Shown piece after piece: positions 1 to 8,738 of a stretch of 64,000 nucleotides of DNA. The notes beneath the pieces are model-generated. The model worked only from the letters and a program-made list of their open reading frames with translations, had not been told where the DNA came from and made no database searches. How positions within the stretch are numbered: the stretch's first letter is position 1; every line of letters begins with the position of its first letter. The position numbers and the translations under genes are program-made. This DNA is from Bacillaceae bacterium (GTDB lineage: Bacteria > Bacillota > Bacilli > JACDOE01), in the NCBI GenBank assembly GCA_017656255.1, contig JACDOE010000034.1:50702-114701 (forward strand), in the 5' to 3' direction.

Positions 1-183
1 ATGCATGGTAAAAAGATTTTACTGACGAAGGTATTTAATCCCCTTATAATAGTTTTGAGCCGAAAAATAAGACTTGTTAACAAAGTTTTTGGTAATTTGA
101 TATATGAAAAAAGTATGAGTACTTATAAAGAAGATTATAGCATTAGGAACCTTCGAGAATCCATCATTGTGACGGAAAAATAA
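1..183 (+). CDS. C-terminal fragment of an unidentified polysaccharide-locus protein
   Basis: Only the last 60 residues or fewer lie in the window; the reading frame is open from base 1, so the true start is upstream. The tail is basic and ends with a stretch (SIRNLRESIIVTEK) resembling the C-terminal tails of NAD-dependent sugar epimerase/reductase (SDR) proteins found in UDP-FucNAc loci, but this is a resemblance from memory and no catalytic motif is visible. It ends 20 bases before the next gene's preferred start and is on the same strand, so it is probably part of the same operon. Confidence 0.4.
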   Translation: MHGKKILLTKVFNPLIIVLSRKIRLVNKVFGNLIYEKSMSTYKEDYSIRNLRESIIVTEK

Positions 184-203
184 GCGGAAGGGTGCATACT
201 GTA

Positions 204-1415
204 TTGAAGAAACATATTTTGGTTATATCGCAATATTTCTACCCTGAACAATTTCGTATTAATGATATTTGTTTGGAATGGGTTAAACGTGGTTATAACG
301 TAACGGTTATTACAGGAATTCCAAACTATCCGCAGGGCAAATATTTTGAAGGGTATGGATTATTTAAAAAAAGAAAGGAAAACTATAAAGGCATTAATAT
401 TATAAGAATACCCCTCATACCAAGGGGGAACAGTTCAATAATGCTTGCTTTAAACTATATATCGTTTGTTGTTTCAGGATTCTTCTGGATGCTGTTTACC
501 TCCATCAAAGCTGATTACGTATATATATTTGAAGTGTCTCCGATGACACAGGCTTTGCCGGGTATATGGTATTCTAAAAAAAACAAAATTCCATGTTACA
601 TTTATGTACAGGACTTGTGGCCGGAAAATTTTGAGATTTTATCAGGGATCAAGAACAAATTTGTAATTAATATGGTAGGAAAAATGGTTGATTATATTTA
701 CAGCAATTGCACAAAAATATTTACAACATCTAGGAGCTTTATTACTTCTATCGTTAATCGCGGAGTTTCAAAGGATAAAATTGAGTACTGGCCCCAGTAT
801 GCAGAAGACTTTTATAAGCCGCTTAAAAAAAAACATGTTTCTGAAATTCCAAATGACAATTCATTTAATATCATTTTCACAGGTAATATTGGAACTTCTC
901 AGGGTTTAGATATATTGCCTGAAGTTGCTTTTAAATTAAAAAAATATGGTTTGGATCATAAGGTTCGGTTTAATATAGTGGGTGATGGAAGATATAAAGA
1001 TACGCTGGTAGATCTAGTAAAATTAAACAATGTATCCGATATGTTTAATTTTATTCCCAAACAGCCGCCAACTAAAATTCCTGAAATGATAGCAGCTAGT
1101 GATGCTGCGTTGCTGTGTTTAAAAGACAATCCGCTATTCTCCATGACAATACCGGCCAAACTACAGTCCTATATGGCTTGTGGGATCCCCGTTATTGCTT
1201 CTTCCAATGGGGAGACAAACAGAATAATCAAAGAAGCGAGTGCGGGTGTCTTTAGTGATGCCGGAGACGCACAGAAACTAGCGGAAAATATAGTATTATT
1301 ATCAAAACTACCAGCTAACCAATTAGATAAATTAGGTGAGAATGCAAGAAACTATTATGAAAATAATTTTAATAAGCAGGAGCTCTTAAATAAAATGGAT
1401 AAATATTTTAGTTAA
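204..1415 (+). CDS. wbuB: GT4-family glycosyltransferase, WbuB-like
   Basis: A GT-B glycosyltransferase of about 403 residues. The N-terminal half carries the acceptor-domain pattern (HILVISQYFYPEQFRINDI, VQDLWPENFEI). The C-terminal half carries the nucleotide-sugar donor fold (FTGNIGTSQGLD, then IPAKLQSYMACGIPVIA with the acidic residue position typical of GT4). WbuB-type enzymes are the proposed L-fucosamine transferases, and the three genes that follow make UDP-L-FucNAc, which supports that substrate. A GTG at 192 is also in frame but sits directly on the GGAAGG ribosome-binding site; TTG at 204 has better spacing. The substrate is inferred from context, the fold is clear. Confidence 0.8.
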   Translation: MKKHILVISQYFYPEQFRINDICLEWVKRGYNVTVITGIPNYPQGKYFEGYGLFKKRKENYKGINIIRIPLIPRGNSSIMLALNYISFVVSGFFWMLFTSIKADYVYIFEVSPMTQALPGIWYSKKNKIPCYIYVQDLWPENFEILSGIKNKFVINMVGKMVDYIYSNCTKIFTTSRSFITSIVNRGVSKDKIEYWPQYAEDFYKPLKKKHVSEIPNDNSFNIIFTGNIGTSQGLDILPEVAFKLKKYGLDHKVRFNIVGDGRYKDTLVDLVKLNNVSDMFNFIPKQPPTKIPEMIAASDAALLCLKDNPLFSMTIPAKLQSYMACGIPVIASSNGETNRIIKEASAGVFSDAGDAQKLAENIVLLSKLPANQLDKLGENARNYYENNFNKQELLNKMDKYFS

Positions 1416-1439
1416 AGTATTCAGTGGGGGATTAATATT

Positions 1440-2459
1440 ATGTTTAAAAATAAAACATTGCTCATTACAGGCGGTACAGGCTCCTTTGGTAATGCTGTCA
1501 TGCGGACATTTATAGAATCGGATATTCAAGAAATTCGTATTTTTTCCAGAGATGAGAAGAAACAGGATGATATGAGAAGACGCTATAAGAATGACAAACT
1601 TAAATTTTATATAGGTGATGTCAGGGACATTGATAGTGTTAGAAATGCCATGCATGGTGTGGACTATATTTTTCATGCTGCGGCTCTAAAACAGGTCCCC
1701 TCTTGTGAGTTTTTTCCTTTAGAAGCTGTGAAAACTAATGTCATAGGAACAGACAATGTCCTGACTAGTGCTATTGAATTTGGAGTGAAAAAAGTCATTT
1801 GTTTATCGACTGATAAAGCAGCTTACCCCATAAATGCCATGGGAATCTCTAAAGCCATGATGGAAAAGGTTTTTGTGGCTAAATCAAAAACTGTTGAACC
1901 GGATAGAACACTTATTTGCGGAACTCGTTATGGAAATGTGATGGCATCAAGAGGTTCTGTGATACCATTATTTATTGATCAGATTAAGAAAGGACATCCA
2001 TTAACGGTCACTGATCCTAATATGACAAGATTTTTGATGACGCTTGAGGAAGCGGTTGAACTTGTCACATATGCTTTTGAAAACGCCGAAGCAGGAGATA
2101 TTATGGTACAAAAAGCACCTGCTTCAACTATTGGAGATCTAGCGCAAGCATTAAAAGAGTTGTTCAACGTAGATAACGAAATAAAAATCATAGGTACCCG
2201 ACATGGTGAAAAGTTATATGAAACCTTACTCACCAGAGAGGAAAATGTTGTAGCCGAAGATTTAGGGAACTTCTACAGAGTTCCTGCTGATAAAAGGGAC
2301 CTTAATTACGACAAGTATTTTGTAGAAGGTGATCAAAAATTAACTTTGGTTGATGAGTATAACTCTCACAACACAGAAAGGTTAAACGTTGAACAAATCA
2401 AAGAAAAGTTATTAATGGTTGATTATGTTCAAGAAGAGTTGAAAGGTTGGAATCAATAA
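1440..2459 (+). CDS. fnlA: UDP-GlcNAc C4,6-dehydratase / C5-epimerase (UDP-L-FucNAc pathway)
   Basis: A 339-residue short-chain dehydrogenase of the CapE/WbjB/FnlA type. It performs the first step from UDP-GlcNAc towards UDP-L-FucNAc. An NAD(P)-binding GGTGSFG motif lies at residues 11-17. The usual YxxxK is replaced by MxxxK (MGISK) with an upstream STDKAAY, the arrangement known for inverting 4,6-dehydratases of this family. TRYGNVMASRGSVIPLF and the C-terminal GTRHGEKLYETLL are also characteristic. The gene overlaps fnlB by one base and sits between the WbuB-like transferase and fnlB, matching the order seen in several O-antigen and capsule loci. Confidence 0.93.
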   Translation: MFKNKTLLITGGTGSFGNAVMRTFIESDIQEIRIFSRDEKKQDDMRRRYKNDKLKFYIGDVRDIDSVRNAMHGVDYIFHAAALKQVPSCEFFPLEAVKTNVIGTDNVLTSAIEFGVKKVICLSTDKAAYPINAMGISKAMMEKVFVAKSKTVEPDRTLICGTRYGNVMASRGSVIPLFIDQIKKGHPLTVTDPNMTRFLMTLEEAVELVTYAFENAEAGDIMVQKAPASTIGDLAQALKELFNVDNEIKIIGTRHGEKLYETLLTREENVVAEDLGNFYRVPADKRDLNYDKYFVEGDQKLTLVDEYNSHNTERLNVEQIKEKLLMVDYVQEELKGWNQ

Positions 2460-3568
2460 TGAATATACTTGTGACCGGAGCCGGGGGATTTATAGGAAAA
2501 AATCTCATAGCGGAACTAAGAAATCGTAATTATGAGAATATCTTTGAATTTACCAAGGAAACAGATGCGTCCTTATTAGATGAATACTGCAAAATAGCGG
2601 ACTTCGTGTTTCATCTTGCAGGAGTAAACCGTCCAAAAGAACATTCAGAGTTTATGAAAGGGAACTTCGGTTTAACGTCAAAATTACTGGGTTGTTTAAA
2701 AAAACATCAAAACACCTGTCCGGTTATGTTTTCATCATCTATTCAGGCTGAATTAGACAATCCGTATGGCCGGAGTAAGAAGGCAGGAGAGGAAGCTCTT
2801 TTTAACTATAGTCGTGAGACAGGAGCAAAAGTACTTGTCTATCGTTTTCCAAATGTCTTTGGTAAATGGTGCAAACCTAATTACAACAGTGCCGTAGCCA
2901 CATTCTGCCACAATATAGCCAGTGATGTGCCGATAACTGTAAGAGATCCTGACGTTGTGTTGAACCTCGTTTATATTGATGATGTAGTAGAAGAACTTAT
3001 AAATGCACTGAATGGTAAAGAAAATCGGGTCGGTGATTTTTGTGAAATTCCAGTCGTTCATAAGATTACCCTCGGTGAAATTGTTGATTTAATTTATTCT
3101 TTTAAAAACAGTCGTGAAGAACTTTCGATTCCAGATATGTCAAATGGTTTCATTAAAAAACTTTATAGTACATACTTAAGCTATCTACCAGAAGATCAAT
3201 TCAATTATGATTTAAAGATGAATGTAGACCAGAGGGGTTCTTTTACAGAATTCATTAAGACTCCGGATAGAGGACAGGTTTCTGTGAATATAACTAAACC
3301 GGGGATAACAAAAGGAAATCACTGGCATCATACAAAGAATGAGAAGTTTCTTGTTGTAAGTGGAAAAGGAGTTATTCGATTTAGAAAAGTTGATTCGGAT
3401 GAAGTGATAGAATATTTTGTAAGTGGCGATAAGCTAGAAGTCGTCGATATACCTACAGGATATGTTCATAATATTGAAAATCTTGGTGATACTGATTTAA
3501 TCACGATTATGTGGGCAAATGAATGCTTTGATCCTGAAAAGCCTGATACGTACTACTCGGAGGTTTAA
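2459..3568 (+). CDS. fnlB: Bifunctional reductase / cupin epimerase of UDP-L-FucNAc synthesis
   Basis: About 369 residues, CapF/WbjC/FnlB type. The N-terminal domain is an SDR with TGAGGFIGKN at the start and a YGRSKKAGE active-site region (YxxxK). The C-terminal domain, from about residue 250, is a cupin with a metal-binding pattern (GNHWHHTKNEKFLV) and ends in a strand-rich YVHNIENLG segment. In characterised homologues the cupin half does the C3 epimerisation and the SDR half the C4 reduction. The start is ATG at 2459, overlapping the fnlA stop codon (TAATG); an upstream TTG in frame at 2447 has no ribosome-binding site of its own. Confidence 0.93.
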   Translation: MNILVTGAGGFIGKNLIAELRNRNYENIFEFTKETDASLLDEYCKIADFVFHLAGVNRPKEHSEFMKGNFGLTSKLLGCLKKHQNTCPVMFSSSIQAELDNPYGRSKKAGEEALFNYSRETGAKVLVYRFPNVFGKWCKPNYNSAVATFCHNIASDVPITVRDPDVVLNLVYIDDVVEELINALNGKENRVGDFCEIPVVHKITLGEIVDLIYSFKNSREELSIPDMSNGFIKKLYSTYLSYLPEDQFNYDLKMNVDQRGSFTEFIKTPDRGQVSVNITKPGITKGNHWHHTKNEKFLVVSGKGVIRFRKVDSDEVIEYFVSGDKLEVVDIPTGYVHNIENLGDTDLITIMWANECFDPEKPDTYYSEV

Positions 3569-3572
3569 AACA

Positions 3573-4697
3573 ATGAACAAACTTAAAGTGATGACAGTCG
3601 TTGGAACAAGACCGGAGATCATAAGACTGTCTGCTGTTATCAATAAGCTGGAAGAATCGGAAGTAATAGATCATACACTGGTACATACGGGACAAAATTA
3701 CGATTTTGAACTTAATGAAGTGTTTTTTAAAGATTTTAATTTGAAAAAGCCTGATTATTTTCTTAATGCAGCATTTGGAACAGCAGTGGAAACGATAGGG
3801 AATATACTTGTTAAAATTGATCCGATTATGGATGAAGTTAATCCAGATGCATTCCTGGTACTAGGAGATACTAATAGTTGTTTATGTGCAATTGCTGCTA
3901 AAAGGAGACATATTCCCATATTCCACATGGAGGCTGGGAATCGATGTTTTGATCAGAGGGTACCAGAGGAAACTAACAGGAAGATTGTTGATCATATCGC
4001 GGATATTAATTTGACTTATAGTGATATTGCAAGAGAATACTTATTAAGAGAAGGTTTGCCAGCAGATCGAATCATAAAAACTGGAAGCCCAATGTTTGAA
4101 GTTCTTAATTCAAGAAAACAAGATATTGAAAAATCTGATGTAATCGACAGGCTAGGACTTGATGAGGAAAAATATTTTGTAGTATCTGCTCACAGAGAAG
4201 AGAATATTAATTCCGAAAGGAACTTTATCGATTTAATTGACAGTCTAAATGCAGTTGCAAAAAAATATAATATGCCTGTTATTTTCAGTACACATCCCAG
4301 AACTAAAAAAATGATTGAAACGAAAGGGATTAAATTTAACCCATTAATAAAAACAGTTAAGCCTTTAGGTTTTAATGACTATGTCAAGCTCCAAATCAAA
4401 GCAAAAGCCGTTCTTAGTGATAGCGGGACAATTAGTGAAGAATCTTCAATTCTCGGGTTTAAAGCCCTTAATATAAGGGAAGCCCATGAAAGACCGGAAG
4501 CTATGGAAGAGGCAGCAGTCATGATGGTTGGTTTAAAGAAGAACAGAATATTACAGGGCCTCGAAGTGCTGGAAATACAAAGAAAAGATACACTAAGGGT
4601 TGTTGAAGATTATAATATGCCAAATGTGTCGGATAAAGTACTCAGGATAATTTTGTCCTATACTGATTATGTAAATCGAGTTGTGTGGGGGAAATAA
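3573..4697 (+). CDS. fnlC: UDP-N-acetylglucosamine 2-epimerase-like, last step of UDP-L-FucNAc synthesis
   Basis: About 374 residues, CapG/WbjD/FnlC branch of the nonhydrolysing UDP-GlcNAc 2-epimerase family. Motifs: VVGTRPEIIRLSAV at the N terminus, HTGQNYD, GDTNS, and HMEAGNRCFDQRVPEETNR; towards the C terminus LSDSGTISEESSILG and RPEAMEEA. The enzyme turns the UDP-2-acetamido-hexose made by FnlB into UDP-L-FucNAc. The start is ATG 3573, preceded by CGGAGG at about 3558; the longer frame from 3519 would overlap fnlB by 50 bases and lacks a ribosome-binding site. The three fnl genes together form a complete pathway. Confidence 0.93.
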   Translation: MNKLKVMTVVGTRPEIIRLSAVINKLEESEVIDHTLVHTGQNYDFELNEVFFKDFNLKKPDYFLNAAFGTAVETIGNILVKIDPIMDEVNPDAFLVLGDTNSCLCAIAAKRRHIPIFHMEAGNRCFDQRVPEETNRKIVDHIADINLTYSDIAREYLLREGLPADRIIKTGSPMFEVLNSRKQDIEKSDVIDRLGLDEEKYFVVSAHREENINSERNFIDLIDSLNAVAKKYNMPVIFSTHPRTKKMIETKGIKFNPLIKTVKPLGFNDYVKLQIKAKAVLSDSGTISEESSILGFKALNIREAHERPEAMEEAAVMMVGLKKNRILQGLEVLEIQRKDTLRVVEDYNMPNVSDKVLRIILSYTDYVNRVVWGK

Positions 4698-4698
4698 A

Positions 4699-5844
4699 AT
4701 GAAGAAAAAAGTTTTGGTATTTACCAACTTCTATGTTCCAAGCGTTAAAGGTGGCGGTCCCATACAATCAATAAAGAATCTTGTAGACAATCTTTCAGAT
4801 AAGATTGATTTTTTTATCGTTACATCTGACAGGGACTTGGGTGATAACGTACCCTTTGAAAATATAAAGACTGATGAATGGAATCAAGTCAGAAAGGCCA
4901 GAGTATTTTATACTAATCCAAAAACATTAACATGGAAAAAAACAATAAATATTATTAACAGCGTTGACTGTGATGTTATATATTTAAACAGCTTTTTTTC
5001 ATATAGATTTAGCATTATTCCTGTTTTATTAAGAAAAATCAAAAGAATACCTCATAAACCAATCGTTCTGGCACCAAGAGGGGAGTTTTCTACGGGAGCT
5101 TTAAGCTTAAAATTTAGAAAGAAGAAACTTTTTATTAGAATAACACAGGCTTTTAATATACATAAAAATATCACCTGGCATGCAACAACAGCTACTGAAA
5201 AAACAGATATAGAAGGTATTTTCGGGAAGAGAGAAAAAATTTTGGTTGCTAACAATTTAACTGCAAATTACCAGGAATTAAACTATGATATAAGTATAGA
5301 AAAAGAAATAGGCAAACTGAAAATTGTATTTATTTCCAGAATACATCCAAAAAAAAATTTAAAGAGTGCAATTGAATATTTAAAACATGTTAAAGGACAG
5401 ATTCAGTTTAATATATATGGACCTATTGAAGATCAGGATTATTGGTTAAAATGTCAAAAAATAATAGAAAGCTTACCTGAGAACATAAAGGTTTCTTACA
5501 AGGGTATCATAGGTCATGAAAGAGTGATTGAAATTTTTAAAGAAAATCATGTATTTCTTTTTCCAACTTTAGGAGAAAATTTTGGACATGTTATCTCTGA
5601 AGCCCTTATCGGAGGTTGCCCTCTTATAATAAGCGACCAAACTCCTTGGAGGGATTTGGAGAGCAAACAAGTTGGTTGGGATATTAGTCTGACAGATGAA
5701 AAAAAGTTCGTTGAAGTTTTACAACAATGTGTGGAACTGGATCATGATCAATATCAAGAGTTATCAAGAAACGCATTTGAATATGGTAAGTTAAAGTCGG
5801 ACAATATAAAAAATGCTATGGATTCATATGGGTTATTTGAATAG
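4699..5844 (+). CDS. GT4-family glycosyltransferase
   Basis: About 381 residues. The N-terminal region KVLVFTNFYVPSVKGGGPIQSI is the glycine-rich opening of a GT4 acceptor domain; APRGEFSTGALS follows. The C-terminal donor domain shows FISRIHPKKNL and HVFLFPTLGENFGHVISEAL, where GENFGHVISEAL is the family's ExxxxxxxE-type nucleotide-binding signature. It starts one base after the fnlC stop codon, so it is translationally coupled. It probably adds one sugar of the repeat unit; the sugar cannot be told from sequence. Confidence is high for the family and low for a specific linkage. Confidence 0.85.
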   Translation: MKKKVLVFTNFYVPSVKGGGPIQSIKNLVDNLSDKIDFFIVTSDRDLGDNVPFENIKTDEWNQVRKARVFYTNPKTLTWKKTINIINSVDCDVIYLNSFFSYRFSIIPVLLRKIKRIPHKPIVLAPRGEFSTGALSLKFRKKKLFIRITQAFNIHKNITWHATTATEKTDIEGIFGKREKILVANNLTANYQELNYDISIEKEIGKLKIVFISRIHPKKNLKSAIEYLKHVKGQIQFNIYGPIEDQDYWLKCQKIIESLPENIKVSYKGIIGHERVIEIFKENHVFLFPTLGENFGHVISEALIGGCPLIISDQTPWRDLESKQVGWDISLTDEKKFVEVLQQCVELDHDQYQELSRNAFEYGKLKSDNIKNAMDSYGLFE

Positions 5845-5913
5845 CAGAACTCTGTTTTTAAGTGCAAATCCAGGTTTTTCTTAGTGTAAAAAATTATAGG
5901 AAAGGTTAAATTA

Positions 5914-7104
5914 ATGAGAAAATCTGTTTTTTATCATGGATTAACCATATATTATTGGGCATTAACAGTATTCATAGATTATTCTTCGGATAATTATGAC
6001 AACTCTGGGGTTAAGTATTATTTATTAGTTATACCTGTTATACTTTTTGTTATTTACAATATAGATGATCTGTTGAAGAAAAAAATTTTGAAAGAAAGTC
6101 TATACTTGTATTTGTTTGTATTATTTGCGTCAATTTTTGCAATAATAAAACTGGATTTTAAAGCGGTTTTAAGTCTCATGAGCTGGGTTTTGCCAATTAT
6201 TATCATTTTTAATTCAGGTATGTTTTTGAAACTACGAGTCATTAATTTGCTTTTTATTATAACGGTCATTGCTGGTGTGGTATCATATCATTTAGGAATT
6301 AATGATTTTGGTTATATCCCCGGACAGACATCGAGAAATTTGCACCAAGGACTGTGGTGGAGAGTGTCTATTTTTCCTCATAGCACTCCCCCATTAACAG
6401 GTATCTTCTCATTAATTGTTTTATTATTTAATTACTTTCATAATAGTAACCTGAAATCTAAGATGTTTTTTATGACATTAAGTTCGTATTTTTTAATATT
6501 GAGTGGTTCGAGAACAGCACTGTTAATATTATTCGTTATTATACTAACTTTACTTATGAAAAGATTAATAATATTACGAGAAAAATTCATCAAGAAAGTC
6601 ATATCTGTTCTGCCGGTGTTGTTAATATTGTTTATCTTTATATTTCCCCAGTTTTTACTAAAAATTAGTTTGGAAAATGATTTTTTAAACAGCTTAATAT
6701 TTAGAAGCACAAATTCACTAAGTTCAATTGAAGCAATTGAAAGAACCCTTAATAGACACTACATTTGGAATGCATATATAAATCATTACTTCAGCAGCCC
6801 TGTTATTGGCATAGATACGGAAACAGTAAGATCCGTTGGTCAATCAGAAACGATGTTTTTTGCCTATTTAGCTCATCACGGTATAAGTTTGATATTTCTA
6901 ATTATATTTATGTATTCATTGATGAAAGATTCACTGTTGAAAAAAAAATATTTAAGATATTCCATTATTGTTACGTTTGTCATATTAATGCTTACGTATT
7001 CAAGTTACCTTCAACCATATAATTTGATTTACTTATTATTAATAGGATTGATTAATACAGATAAAGTAACCAAAAAAATGGATATATTACCAAATAATTA
7101 TTAG
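5914..7104 (+). CDS. wzy: O-antigen/capsule polymerase-like membrane protein (Wzy-type)
   Basis: A 396-residue polytopic membrane protein with about ten hydrophobic segments and a large soluble loop near residues 260-300 (between RSTNSLSSIEAIERTLNRH and the later helices). A conserved-looking SGSRTALLIL helix start and the loop before YFSSPVIGID are typical of Wzy/O-antigen ligase-like proteins. It lies among glycosyltransferases and a Wzx flippase, so it is the best candidate for repeat-unit polymerase. Wzy proteins share little sequence, so this call rests on topology and context. Start ATG 5914 follows AGGAAAGG. Base composition is very AT-rich. Confidence 0.7.
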   Translation: MRKSVFYHGLTIYYWALTVFIDYSSDNYDNSGVKYYLLVIPVILFVIYNIDDLLKKKILKESLYLYLFVLFASIFAIIKLDFKAVLSLMSWVLPIIIIFNSGMFLKLRVINLLFIITVIAGVVSYHLGINDFGYIPGQTSRNLHQGLWWRVSIFPHSTPPLTGIFSLIVLLFNYFHNSNLKSKMFFMTLSSYFLILSGSRTALLILFVIILTLLMKRLIILREKFIKKVISVLPVLLILFIFIFPQFLLKISLENDFLNSLIFRSTNSLSSIEAIERTLNRHYIWNAYINHYFSSPVIGIDTETVRSVGQSETMFFAYLAHHGISLIFLIIFMYSLMKDSLLKKKYLRYSIIVTFVILMLTYSSYLQPYNLIYLLLIGLINTDKVTKKMDILPNNY

Positions 7105-7118
7105 TAAAGAGATGATAA

Positions 7119-8561
7119 ATGATGGAAGGGATTATCCAGAAATTTTTAGATTTCGAGAAAAAAAATAATTTACTGAACGATCGTATTAAAGATATTCAGT
7201 ACTGGGCTATTATCAGAGAAAATATATATAACGACATTCTCAATCATACACATGATATCGGGGTTGCTCATACTACTTATAGTAACAGGCCTTTTATTGA
7301 AAAAATCAAGCTTGTATCAGAGTTTGCATTTAATGTATTTATTAACAACACTTTGTTTCTTAGAGAAAAAGATATCCTAATCATGAATCATCCTAGAAGA
7401 GTAAAGAACGGGAAATACTTTGAATGTTTATACACAGATCAAATATTGGAAACCATTCCTTACTCTTATTATGTATTCGAAAATACAAGTTTAGAAAAGC
7501 ATTTAAAACCTGCCAAAACAAAAAACTTGAAATACACAGATTCATTAAATTTTAATTTCTACTTTTCTTTTTTTCTTTCAAAAATTACTGGGGGACCTAA
7601 ACTTAATCGTTTTGAAGAAGAATATATAAAAAAACTGATTACAAAGATAAATAACTGTTTTAATGTACACTTTGATCCTGATGAATATTTGATTAAAATA
7701 AAAAATCAATTATTGATGCATTTATTATTATATAAACAATACGAAAGAATTCTTAGAAAAATAAAACCGAAATTGATTGTCCAAGTTATCTCTTATGAGA
7801 GGAGAAGAAAAGCGCTAAATTCAGTTGCGAAAAAAATGAAGGTTCCAACTGTTGAGTTACAGCATGGGGTTATGGGAAAGTATCATATAGCATATAACTT
7901 TGCTGAGCGGACAAAGGTAGATACTTTTCCGGATTACATATTCTTATTCGGTGAGTTTTGGAAAGATACAACAAGTTTTCCTGTAGACGATTCAAAAATT
8001 AAAGTGGTTGGTTGGCCATATTATGAACAAAAAGCAAATATACATAGAAACAATGTAAATAAGAATAATAAAAAGGTTATATTATTTATTTCACAGGGGA
8101 CAATAGGCAAGGATTTAAGCAAAATTGCTGTTCAGATATCTGAAAGAATAAATACAGATGAATATAAAGTGATATATAAACTTCATCCAGGTGAATATGC
8201 AAGGTGGAAAACAGAATATCCATGGTTAAAAAGTGCTGATATAGAGGTTATAGACAATAACAATTATGATATGCATTACTATTTTGCGCAGTCTGATATA
8301 CAAATCGGTGTATATTCTACTGCACTCTTTGAAGGTTTGGGTTATGGATTAAAAACTTATATATTCAAGCTTTTTGGTCATAAATATATGAATGAACTAT
8401 ATAATAAAAATTTAGCAACATTAATTGAGTCGCCTGAGCAATTCATTAATACTTTACATAAAGAAAAAAGAAACCAAAGTATTCAAATTGAATATTTTTG
8501 GAAAAGAAACAGTAAACAAAATATTTATATAGAAATTGAAAAAATTATGAAAAGTTTATAA
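7119..8561 (+). CDS. Putative GT-B type capsule glycosyltransferase
   Basis: A 480-residue soluble protein that I cannot place in a named family with certainty. The middle has VELQHGVMGKYHIAYNF and LFGEFWKDT, followed by VVGWPYYE and a second-domain start LFISQGTIGKDLS. Then come YKLHPGEYARWKTEYPWL and SDIQIGVYSTALFEGLGYG. These pieces (QHG, KLHPGE, a Ser/Thr plus E-loop near the C terminus) are the pattern of sialyltransferase-like, Kdo-transferase-like and CDP-glycerol transferase-like GT-B enzymes. It begins 14 bases after the polymerase. A role in repeat-unit assembly or in adding a nonulosonic or phosphorylated residue is inferred only. Confidence 0.55.
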   Translation: MMEGIIQKFLDFEKKNNLLNDRIKDIQYWAIIRENIYNDILNHTHDIGVAHTTYSNRPFIEKIKLVSEFAFNVFINNTLFLREKDILIMNHPRRVKNGKYFECLYTDQILETIPYSYYVFENTSLEKHLKPAKTKNLKYTDSLNFNFYFSFFLSKITGGPKLNRFEEEYIKKLITKINNCFNVHFDPDEYLIKIKNQLLMHLLLYKQYERILRKIKPKLIVQVISYERRRKALNSVAKKMKVPTVELQHGVMGKYHIAYNFAERTKVDTFPDYIFLFGEFWKDTTSFPVDDSKIKVVGWPYYEQKANIHRNNVNKNNKKVILFISQGTIGKDLSKIAVQISERINTDEYKVIYKLHPGEYARWKTEYPWLKSADIEVIDNNNYDMHYYFAQSDIQIGVYSTALFEGLGYGLKTYIFKLFGHKYMNELYNKNLATLIESPEQFINTLHKEKRNQSIQIEYFWKRNSKQNIYIEIEKIMKSL

Positions 8562-8618
8562 TTTTATAGCTTCCATACATTGGAACAACGTAATGAAGTA
8601 AAGCCGATATCACAGAAT

Positions 8619-8690
8619 TTGTAAACCAAACAGAAATTAAAACTTTAATGAGTTTTAATTTTAATTGGCAACAATAAGGTTGGTTTACAA
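8619..8690. other. Two nested perfect hairpins in the gap before the acyltransferase gene
   Basis: Outer arms TTGTAAACCAA (8619-8629) and TTGGTTTACAA (8680-8690) are perfect 11-base inverted repeats. Inside them, AAATTAAAACT (8634-8644) and AGTTTTAATTT (8651-8661) form a second perfect 11-bp stem with a 6-base loop. The right outer arm overlaps a possible -35 box. It could be a terminator for the upstream operon, an operator or an RNA leader; no T-run follows directly. Confidence 0.55.
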
Positions 8691-8716
8691 TTCCCCTCGT
8701 CGAGAAGTATTATAAT
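8684..8716 (+). promoter_or_regulatory. Possible sigma-A promoter for the acyltransferase gene
   Basis: TTTACA at 8684-8689, then 18 bases, then TATTAT (8708-8713) overlapping TATAAT (8711-8716). The gene's GGGGAGG ribosome-binding site and ATG follow. The -35 box lies within the right arm of the outer inverted repeat, which would let a dimeric regulator or RNA structure affect it. Confidence 0.4.
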
Positions 8717-8738
8717 TTTAAGATACTGGGGAGGTAAC

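Noticed and set aside
2447..2458. Upstream TTG start for fnlB
   Set aside because: ATG 2459 overlaps the fnlA stop codon as a coupling start and begins the NAD-binding motif directly.
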